A program made the translations under genes and the position numbers. The notes below the pieces were generated by a model. That model had not been told where the DNA came from and made no database searches. It saw only the letters and a program-made list of their open reading frames with translations. Positions 1-6,051 of a stretch of DNA of 64,000 bases are shown here, in pieces (positions within the stretch are counted from its first letter, which is position 1; the number at the start of each line of letters is the position of its first letter). Origin of the DNA: an uncultured Parabacteroides sp. (GTDB lineage Bacteria; Bacteroidota; Bacteroidia; Bacteroidales; Tannerellaceae); NCBI RefSeq assembly GCF_905196875.1, contig NZ_CAJJWO010000015.1, positions 21,668 through 85,667 of the forward strand, given 5' to 3'.

Positions 1-60
1 GGTTACGAAAAAGACCGCAAAGACAATGTGCTGACGGTACGTTTGCAGTATAAGTTCTGA
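1..60 (+). CDS. C-terminal end of an outer-membrane barrel-like protein (partial)
   Basis: Frame 1 is open from the first base and stops with TGA at 58-60, leaving 19 residues. The tail alternates polar and hydrophobic residues and ends in Phe (VRLQYKF), as expected for the last strand of an outer-membrane beta-barrel recognised by the BAM complex. A terminator follows at about 101-128. Too little remains to name the family. A porin or TonB-dependent protein is an inference from the terminal Phe alone. Confidence 0.5.
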   Translation, partial: GYEKDRKDNVLTVRLQYKF

Positions 61-100
61 CCGGATTACCTGAAAAGGATACATAGACTTTCAAAATAGG

Positions 101-135
101 GTGCATGCTTTCTCCGGAGAGCATGCACTCTTTCA
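101..135 (+). terminator. Intrinsic terminator after the upstream barrel gene
   Basis: GTGCATGCT (101-109) pairs with AGCATGCAC (120-128), and the inner TCTCCGGAGA can extend the stem. TCTTTCATT follows. It lies between the partial gene ending at 60 and the PstS-like gene at 243. Confidence 0.65.
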
Positions 136-242
136 TTATAAGGCATATACCCTTTTATCTTCACATAAATGTAATACCTGTTTCATGCTCTTGAAATACG
201 CATGTAGTTACTTTGCAGTAAGAAATTAATTCAATAAGCGTA

Positions 243-1061
243 ATGAAAAAGACAATTCTTTTGGCTGCTATGGCCGCCTGTTTGTTTACAACAAATGTAT
301 TTGCACAGAAAATCAAAGGTAGTGATACTTGCTTGCCGGTCACACAGACCGAAGCTGAAAACTTTATGAATAAGAATAAAGGAACCAAAGTAACCGTGAC
401 AGGCGGTGGTTCCGGTGTCGGTATATCCGCTCTAATGGAAGGAACGACTGATATCGCCATGTCATCCCGTAAGATGAAATTCGACGAGAAAGTCCGCCTG
501 CAGGAAGCAAAGAAAAATACGAAAGAGGTAGTGATCGCCTATGATGCCCTGGCAGTGGTAGTCCACCCTTCCAATAAAGTAGATAATCTGACCCGCGAAC
601 AGTTGGAAGGTATCTTCACTGGAAAAATCAAGAACTGGAAAGAAGTTGGTGGAGAAGACCTGAAGATCGTAGCCTATTCGCGCGAAACCTCTTCCGGTAC
701 TTATGAGTTCTTTAAAGAAAGTGTACTGAAGAATAAGAACTATATGAACGGTATCCTGAGTATGCCTGCTACCGGAGCGATCATCCAGTCTGTAAGCCAG
801 ACAAAAGGAGCTATCGGTTATGTAGGTCTGGCCTACGTCAACAAAGATGTGAAACCGATTCATGTATCCTACGATGCCGGAAAGAGTTATACAGAACCTT
901 CTTTTGCCAACGCAAAGAATAAGACCTATCCGATCGTTCGTCCGTTGTTCTTTTATTATGAAGTGAAAAATGAAGGCCCCGTAAAGCCTTTCATCGATTA
1001 TGTATTGTCTGCCGAAGGTCAGGAAACAGTGAAAAAGGTAGGTTATATACCGGTCAAATAG
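243..1061 (+). CDS. PstS-like phosphate ABC transporter substrate-binding protein
   Basis: A 272-aa periplasmic binding protein of the PstS/PBP-like family. It has a Sec signal peptide (about residues 1-21, ending VFAQ) without a lipobox, so it should be soluble in the periplasm. The family-typical elements are visible: GSDT near the mature N terminus, the Gly-rich TGGGSGVG stretch followed by the SSRKMK segment, and YSRETSSGTYEFF, which contacts phosphate in PstS proteins. No pstC, pstA or pstB gene lies next to it, and a strong terminator follows at 1098-1154, so it is transcribed alone here. Phosphate is the family ligand; a different oxyanion cannot be excluded. Confidence 0.85.
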   Translation: MKKTILLAAMAACLFTTNVFAQKIKGSDTCLPVTQTEAENFMNKNKGTKVTVTGGGSGVGISALMEGTTDIAMSSRKMKFDEKVRLQEAKKNTKEVVIAYDALAVVVHPSNKVDNLTREQLEGIFTGKIKNWKEVGGEDLKIVAYSRETSSGTYEFFKESVLKNKNYMNGILSMPATGAIIQSVSQTKGAIGYVGLAYVNKDVKPIHVSYDAGKSYTEPSFANAKNKTYPIVRPLFFYYEVKNEGPVKPFIDYVLSAEGQETVKKVGYIPVK

Positions 1062-1097
1062 TTTAGTCTTTAAAGGTTTTGCTTGGGTTATAATCTG

Positions 1098-1156
1098 AAA
1101 GGATCGATATTATTGCACAAAAAAGATATACCTGTGCAATAATATTGGTCCTTTTT
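1098..1156 (+). terminator. Strong intrinsic terminator after the PstS-like gene
   Basis: A 22-bp stem made of arms 1098-1119 and 1133-1154 (with two G-U pairs) encloses a 13-nt loop and runs into TTTTTGC. It ends the pstS-like transcript. The T-run doubles as the -33 region of the next gene's promoter. Confidence 0.85.
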
Positions 1157-1187
1157 GCGCATACATTCGTTTATTGTGCTACCTTTG
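1154..1187 (+). promoter_or_regulatory. Bacteroidetes-type promoter for the nitronate monooxygenase gene
   Basis: TTTG (1154-1157), 22 bp, then TACCTTTG (1180-1187) fits the -33/-7 consensus of Bacteroides promoters. Transcription would start near 1194. That places the ATG at 1145 upstream of the transcript and supports the ATG at 1217 as the true start. Confidence 0.6.
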
Positions 1188-1216
1188 CTGCGTATTTATT
1201 AATTATATCATTTTTC

Positions 1217-2284
1217 ATGAAGACATTAACAATCGGAGATCTTAAGCCCCGCTTCCCAATTATCCAAGGTGGGATGGGCGTAGGAATTTCTCTATCCGGC
1301 CTAGCCTCGGCCGTTGCAAATGAAGGTGGGATTGGCGTTATCTCCGCAGCCGGTCTCGGACTCTTATATAAAAAACTATCACCTAATTACACGGAAGCAG
1401 GCAACTTAGGCCTGGCCGAAGAGATCCGCAAAGCCCGTGAAAAGGCAAAAGGTATCATCGGTGTGAACGTTATGGTGGCGCTTTCCGACTTTGCAGAGCA
1501 GGTAAAGACAAGTATCGCTGAAAAAGTGGATGTTATCTTTAGCGGTGCAGGATTACCATTAGATTTACCTTCTTTCCTGAAGAAAGACAGTGTAACTAAA
1601 TTGGTTCCCATCGTATCGAGTGCACGTGCCGTACGCATCATCTGCGAAAAATGGATGAACAATTACAGCTATCTTCCCGATGCCGTTGTACTGGAAGGCC
1701 CTAAGGCCGGAGGTCACCTCGGTTATAAAGAAAACCAGTTGGAAGACGAGCATTTTTCACTGGAAGAGTTGCTGCCCCAGGTAGTACACGAAGTATCTCT
1801 TTTCGAAGAGAAATACAACAAGAGAATCCCGGTAATTGCAGCAGGAGGCATTTATACGGGTGAAGATATCAAACGCATGATGGATCTTGGAGCATCAGGC
1901 GTTCAATTAGGAACCCGTTTCGTCCCCACCACCGAGTGTGATGCTTCCGAAGCTTTCAAAGAAAGCTATATAAAAGCGGAAGAAAAGGATATTGAGATAA
2001 TCAAGAGTCCTGTCGGTATGCCGGGACGGGCAATTCATTGCAATTTCCTTCAAAAGGTAAAGGATGGATTGAAACAGCCGAAGAGTTGTCCTTATAACTG
2101 CATCAAGACATGCGATATTTCTAAAAGCCCTTATTGCATTGTAGTGGCATTGCTCAATGCGGCTAGAGGTAACTTTGAGAATGGATACGCTTTTGCTGGC
2201 ACTAATGCATGGCGAACAAACCGTATCATGTCGGTAAAAGAGACGATCAGCGAACTGATTAGCGAGTGGAAAGCGAAAGAATGA
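1217..2284 (+). CDS. Nitronate monooxygenase family protein (2-nitropropane dioxygenase-like, FMN)
   Basis: A 355-aa TIM-barrel flavoprotein of the NMO/2-nitropropane dioxygenase family, which oxidises alkyl nitronates; the FabK enoyl-ACP reductases belong to the same fold. Visible motifs are PIIQGGMGVGIS at the N terminus, the EGPKAGGHLG stretch with the conserved His, and the FMN phosphate-binding segments AAGGIYTGEDI and LGASGVQLGTRF. The start at 1217 is preferred over 1145 because a promoter ends at 1187 and the family begins with this short segment. The C-terminal part is Cys-rich (CPYNCIKTCDISKSPYC), which is common in Bacteroidetes members and might bind a metal. The gene stands alone between two terminators. 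A FabK-like role is an alternative. Confidence 0.8.
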   Translation: MKTLTIGDLKPRFPIIQGGMGVGISLSGLASAVANEGGIGVISAAGLGLLYKKLSPNYTEAGNLGLAEEIRKAREKAKGIIGVNVMVALSDFAEQVKTSIAEKVDVIFSGAGLPLDLPSFLKKDSVTKLVPIVSSARAVRIICEKWMNNYSYLPDAVVLEGPKAGGHLGYKENQLEDEHFSLEELLPQVVHEVSLFEEKYNKRIPVIAAGGIYTGEDIKRMMDLGASGVQLGTRFVPTTECDASEAFKESYIKAEEKDIEIIKSPVGMPGRAIHCNFLQKVKDGLKQPKSCPYNCIKTCDISKSPYCIVVALLNAARGNFENGYAFAGTNAWRTNRIMSVKETISELISEWKAKE

Positions 2285-2310
2285 TTTTATCTACTTATAT
2301 GAATACAAAA

Positions 2311-2345
2311 CCCCGGTAGGCGTAATGCTTACCGGGGTTTTATTT
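2311..2345. terminator. Bidirectional intrinsic terminator
   Basis: CCCCGGTAGGC (2311-2321) pairs with GCTTACCGGGG (2327-2337) with one G-U pair and a 5-nt loop. It is flanked by AAAA and TTTTATTT, so it can serve both the + strand gene ending at 2284 and the - strand gene ending at 2385. A second small hairpin, CCCGTGT/ACACGGG, follows at 2361-2377. Confidence 0.85.
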
Positions 2346-2384
2346 ATTTAGTAACCTGTCCCCGTGTTCGACACGGGTAAGTGT

Positions 2385-3833
2385 TTATTGTTCTTTCAGC
2401 CAGTTGCTCAGTTCGGCTCCGTTCTGTGCAGCAGCTTTCACACCGGCATTGGCAGCCTTGCCGAAATACTCGAGTGCCTTCCGGTACTCTTTCTTCTTGG
2501 CGTAGGCAACACCGAGGTTGTTCCAGGCTTCCGGTGTATTGATCTTTTGCAGACGTTCGATACCGGCGTCGTTGGCACCGCGTTCTATTTCGAGGGCGGC
2601 AGTGTTCTGTTGTGCCACCGGGTCGGTCGGGTAGAGGCGTACGGCGATGTCGAATACTTCCTTGAAGGCTTCACTGTCTTTCGGATAAGTGTTGGCTACC
2701 ACGAACATTTCGTTCAGGCTCAGGTATTGCGGTTTCGTCTTGATTACCTGTTTCGCTTCGTTCACGTCGAACGGACGGGCGATGTAAGCCAATGTATAGT
2801 CGATACGGCGCAGGGCAGGATAATAATCATCCAGCAACATACGGTATGTCTTGCCGCCGTTCAGAGCTTTCAACTGCGCTTTACGTTTGTTGATGTCGGA
2901 TACTTCCAGCACTTTCAGGATCTCATCGCGGTTGGGCAGGTTGGATGCTTTGACTGCGTTACGCAGGCCGATCCAGTCTTCACCTTCCCAGTTCACCTTC
3001 ATCAGTGATTCCGGCATGTCTTCCTTATCTTTCATGTAGGTTGCGAACGCTTTGGCACGGCTTTCCGACAATTTCATATTATATTCGTAGCCACCTTCCG
3101 GCGAAGCATATCCGGTGATATTGAACTCCGTAAACTTCAAGTTCTTGTCGTTGCGTACTTCGCTTACGATCTTGCTTACATTCTTCAGCTCGGCCGCATT
3201 GTTCTTAAAATCATGCAGCAGGACAGACTTGCCCACTTCGAAGTTGAGGTAAGCCGAATGGGTTTCGCTACGCTGTTTTACCGGTTCTGCCGGAGGAGTC
3301 ACATAGCTCAGCTCGTAAGTCGGTGCAACTACCGGCGGCAGGATGCGTGACGACAGCGGAGTGATATTGCTCGCTACATCGCACGAAGCGCATCCGGTGG
3401 TATTTGCCTGCATCACCAGCGAGGCATTACGCATCCAGCTTTCGTAAGGCACGGTCAGTGTCATGGGGATAGACTCGGCCTGGTTCTTTTTATGACGGAA
3501 GATCACGGTCGGGCTCTGTTCGAACGGATCGGCACCGAAGCCCATTTCACGGTCGAGCGCTTTCATACGTTTCTTTCCGGTAATCACGAACGGGTCGAAC
3601 TTCACCGTGTGTGCCTTATCGGCCGATTGAAGCACCGGAGTGACGATCACCATGTTCTGCGATTTCAATTCCATATTTGTGAGGTTGGCAGTAGTTGATA
3701 ATACAACCTGGCTACCCTGTTTGTTTACTTGCAGGTCGCTGTAAGCTATACCGTCGGGGCTGACAGTCTGAGCCTGCATGCTCCCATAGGCGGAGCATAA
3801 TAAAACGGTTGCTATATAGAATAACTTCTTCAT
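2385..3833 (-). CDS. DUF3868 domain protein with OmpA-like and TPR-like regions
   Basis: A 482-aa exported protein with a signal peptide ending near MQAQ. The N-terminal half (about 20-200) matches the DUF3868 type seen next to Bacteroidales fimbrial genes and carries two Cys in TTGCASCDV. An OmpA-like peptidoglycan-binding core follows at about 210-300 (LNFEVGKSVLL, ITGYASPEGG, LSESRAKA). The C terminus holds TPR-like helices (NNLGVAYAKKKEYRKALEYFGKAA). It lies 15 bp downstream of the DUF3575 gene in one transcript. An outer-membrane-linked surface or fimbria-accessory role is inferred from the usual pairing; no fimbrillin gene is in the window. Transcription probably depends on the invertible segment at 4589-4861. 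Confidence 0.75.
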   Translation of the reverse strand: MKKLFYIATVLLCSAYGSMQAQTVSPDGIAYSDLQVNKQGSQVVLSTTANLTNMELKSQNMVIVTPVLQSADKAHTVKFDPFVITGKKRMKALDREMGFGADPFEQSPTVIFRHKKNQAESIPMTLTVPYESWMRNASLVMQANTTGCASCDVASNITPLSSRILPPVVAPTYELSYVTPPAEPVKQRSETHSAYLNFEVGKSVLLHDFKNNAAELKNVSKIVSEVRNDKNLKFTEFNITGYASPEGGYEYNMKLSESRAKAFATYMKDKEDMPESLMKVNWEGEDWIGLRNAVKASNLPNRDEILKVLEVSDINKRKAQLKALNGGKTYRMLLDDYYPALRRIDYTLAYIARPFDVNEAKQVIKTKPQYLSLNEMFVVANTYPKDSEAFKEVFDIAVRLYPTDPVAQQNTAALEIERGANDAGIERLQKINTPEAWNNLGVAYAKKKEYRKALEYFGKAANAGVKAAAQNGAELSNWLKEQ

Positions 3834-3848
3834 TTTGCTTGCTTGATT

Positions 3849-4415
3849 TTAGTGGATGAAATAGATGAAGGAAAGGGATGCTTTGGTCACTCCCCAGTAA
3901 TTGTGGTTGCCTGTGCGTAGTTTCGGCATGTCTTTGCCTTTGGCATATTCGTCGTAATGCATACGGGCATAACCTGCACCGATCTCGGCTTCGATTCCCC
4001 AGCGTTTGGATAATATCCATTGGTGACCGATACTTACGCCACCACCATACAAATAACCGTCATAGCGATGGTTTTCCAGTTTCTTGAACATATCGAACGG
4101 TAGCTTGAAGCCTGCCACGTCGTACTGGCCGCCCAACGCATGGACGCCGATAAATGTCCCGTTAAACTTCTCGCAAGTCCAGAAGCGTACGCCTGCATGG
4201 GCCAGCCAGTGTTTGAACTGCTTGTCGTTGTTGAACTCAAAAGGATTGTAACCTGCAGAAAGGTCCATTGTAACCTTTTTACCTAATCCCACTTCCAGAC
4301 CCAGGTTGGGAGTGGCGGTAGCATCGTAAACGATATTGTTCTTTAATGCCACATGCTGTGCACCTGCATACAAAGAAAGAAATAACGTTGCACCTATTAA
4401 AAAGAATTTCTTCAT
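3849..4415 (-). CDS. DUF3575 family outer-membrane protein
   Basis: A 188-aa protein when started at the ATG at 4413-4415 (MKKFFLIGATLFLSL), which begins a clear signal peptide; an upstream in-frame ATG at 4457 would add 14 non-signal residues. The mature part has short beta-rich segments, begins VALKNNIVYDATATPNLGLEVG and ends in aromatic residues, as expected for a small barrel. The DUF3575/DUF3868 pair is a recurrent Bacteroidales arrangement near fimbriae-type operons. This is the first gene downstream of the inward-facing promoter in the inverted-repeat segment, with a leader of about 200 nt. Confidence 0.75.
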   Translation of the reverse strand: MKKFFLIGATLFLSLYAGAQHVALKNNIVYDATATPNLGLEVGLGKKVTMDLSAGYNPFEFNNDKQFKHWLAHAGVRFWTCEKFNGTFIGVHALGGQYDVAGFKLPFDMFKKLENHRYDGYLYGGGVSIGHQWILSKRWGIEAEIGAGYARMHYDEYAKGKDMPKLRTGNHNYWGVTKASLSFIYFIH

Positions 4416-4588
4416 GTGATATTCATTATTAGTGATACTCTTTGTTCTTAACAGCATGGTTTCGGATATTGTTTGCTCCGTTTTAAAAAAAGGGTGAAAT
4501 GTTAGGGTTAATTATCAAGAAAGAAACTGCTTTTGGGATTTGTTATGTTAATGGAGAAAACGAAGGGTGGAAGTTTATTAAATGACGT

Positions 4589-4861
4589 AGTTCGTTAAGA
4601 ACTTTGTCTTTTTCGAATGCAAATATAATAAATACAGCTGAATAGATATAACCTCTCTGATTAATTTTCATGATATGGAGGTAATAGTTTGCCCATTCTC
4701 TTCTTTTGTTGAATGAAATAATATACTGATGAGGTACCATAGGAGTTCCAAAATAAAGATTGTTTTGATAGGGTAATCACTAATTTATCCCTGATTTTAA
4801 TACCTTTTCAAGGAATCTACTCTTTAATAATCAATATCCATTACAAAGTTCTTAACGAACT
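4589..4861. repeat. Invertible DNA segment candidate: 19-bp perfect inverted repeats around 235 bp
   Basis: Left repeat AGTTCGTTAAGAACTTTGT (4589-4607) and right repeat ACAAAGTTCTTAACGAACT (4843-4861) are exact reverse complements. Each has its own short dyad (AGTTC-N5-GAACT), as in many recombinase crossover sites. The 235 bp between them (4608-4842) are AT-rich and hold a promoter-like element next to the left repeat. The geometry is that of Bacteroidales phase-variable promoters. No recombinase gene is in the window, so one acting in trans is implied. The rest of the 680-bp gene-free stretch 4458-5137 shows no other clear element. Confidence 0.7.
4620..4651 (-). promoter_or_regulatory. Promoter inside the invertible segment, now facing the DUF3575/DUF3868 genes
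   Basis: On the - strand TATATTTG (4627-4620) is a perfect TAnnTTTG -7 box, with a poor -33 box about 20 bp upstream (TTAT). Transcription would start near 4613, cross the left repeat and enter the DUF3575 gene. In the flipped state it would face the DUF4469 gene at 5138. Confidence 0.5.
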
Positions 4862-5137
4862 CAATCAAACTTCTAGAATATGGTAAATAATATATGGATA
4901 TTACAGACTACCAGGAACCTGTTTTCTGTGAATGTATTGAATAAAAAAAAGTTATATAGTATGGAAAAACTCGGATTGGAGTCAGTTTCTACCGTTATAA
5001 CGATCTGTACGAACAATGCTTTTTTATACATATTCAAGAGGGTAACCGACTGATCCTTTCCCTCTGTTTCTACTTTAGAAGACAAGAACTTGCCCGACTT
5101 TACAAGCGGACATAAATACTAAACAATTTATACTATC

Positions 5138-5902
5138 ATGGCAGAAAAAACAATTCTCACTGTCGACCTGTACGATAACGTACTGACAGAAAAAGCTAAC
5201 GATTACTCAGGAAAAGTAGCTATCACTGGAACGATTCACAATTCGGATATAGCAGAACGTATCGTCAAGGCACGTACCGAGTATCGTCCGGAAACGATCT
5301 TGAACATTCTCGGCATGGCCGACGAGATTAAAGTCGAGGCTATTGCGCAAGGTAAGAGTGTAGTAGATGGGGTAGGACAGTGGTTGCTCAATTTTAGCGG
5401 GCCACTGGAAGGGGAAACTCCTGTCTTCAACTCGGAAATACATAAATTCGGTGTCACCTATACGCCCGGTAAGGCGTTGTTGAATGGTTTGAAATTATTA
5501 ATCCCCGGTTTCCGTAAGGCCAAGACAGGCCCTGTTATCAACGGCTTCACCGACTCGACTACCAAGTCTGTCAGCCAGGTATTGACCCCGAATGCTCCGG
5601 GTATTATCTCCGGTACAGGCTTGTTGCTGAAGGGCGATGATCCGTCGGTAGGCGTTTACTTTACGCCCGACGGGGCCAACAAGACTCCTGTTAAGGTTAG
5701 CCTGATCGTATCAAATACCACTTCGCAGATCATTATCCAGATCCCGGCACTGCCCGACGGACAATATCTGCTGAGTATCACCACGCAGGCAGGTGCCGGC
5801 TATTCGGTGATAAAAGAGCCGCGTACGTATCAGTACCCTATTCTGTTGAGTGTAGGCAGTCAACCCGGTGGTGGTGAAGATGATCGTCCGGTTATCGAAT
5901 AA
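5138..5902 (+). CDS. HU-like domain / DUF4469 protein
   Basis: A 254-aa cytoplasmic protein without signal peptide. The N-terminal 120 residues (DNVLTEKANDYSGKVAITGTIHN, then a helix and beta-arm-like YTPGKAL) resemble the diverged HU/IHF-type DNA-binding domain seen in Bacteroidetes. The C-terminal half (about 130-245, from GPVINGFTD to QYPILLSVG) fits DUF4469, an Ig-like all-beta domain. The last residues are GGGEDDRPVIE, acidic and probably flexible. The 24-bp palindromic array starts 19 bp after its stop. DNA binding is inferred from the fold only. In the inverted state of the segment at 4589-4861 the promoter would face this gene. Confidence 0.65.
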   Translation: MAEKTILTVDLYDNVLTEKANDYSGKVAITGTIHNSDIAERIVKARTEYRPETILNILGMADEIKVEAIAQGKSVVDGVGQWLLNFSGPLEGETPVFNSEIHKFGVTYTPGKALLNGLKLLIPGFRKAKTGPVINGFTDSTTKSVSQVLTPNAPGIISGTGLLLKGDDPSVGVYFTPDGANKTPVKVSLIVSNTTSQIIIQIPALPDGQYLLSITTQAGAGYSVIKEPRTYQYPILLSVGSQPGGGEDDRPVIE

Positions 5903-5920
5903 CCCGTTATCGGGAGGAAT

Positions 5921-6040
5921 GGGAACAACGTTATTGACACAATACTCAACACTGCTGTTCCCACCTACCTCAACACCGTTGTTCCCACCCTACTCAACAG
6001 TGGTGTTGACACCGACCTCAACAACGTTGTTGACATACCC
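5921..6040. repeat. Palindromic tandem array A: five 24-bp units
   Basis: Units start at 5921, 5945, 5969, 5993 and 6017, an exact 24-bp period. Each unit is a short dyad: unit 5 holds the perfect palindrome CAACAACGTTGTTG, unit 4 CAACAGTGGTGTTG, and units 2 and 3 AACACTGCTGTT and AACACCGTTGTT. Outer arms vary between CTCAAC/GGGAAC on the left and GTTCCC/GTTGAC on the right. The array begins 19 bp after the DUF4469 stop and ends 12 bp before the next ATG, so it fills almost the whole intergenic space. It resembles arrays B and C in design but not in sequence. Confidence 0.85.
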
Positions 6041-6051
6041 CTTACAAATAA

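Noticed and set aside
1145..1216. Upstream start of the nitronate monooxygenase at 1145
   Set aside because: It lies inside the preceding terminator and upstream of the promoter at 1154-1187; the 24 extra residues do not fit the family.
4543..4740. 65-codon - strand frame across the left inverted repeat
   Set aside because: No recognisable protein; it crosses a probable recombination site and would change with inversion.
4873..5085. 70-codon - strand frame between the right inverted repeat and the DUF4469 gene
   Set aside because: AT-rich, no promoter, no family resemblance and no coding-like composition.
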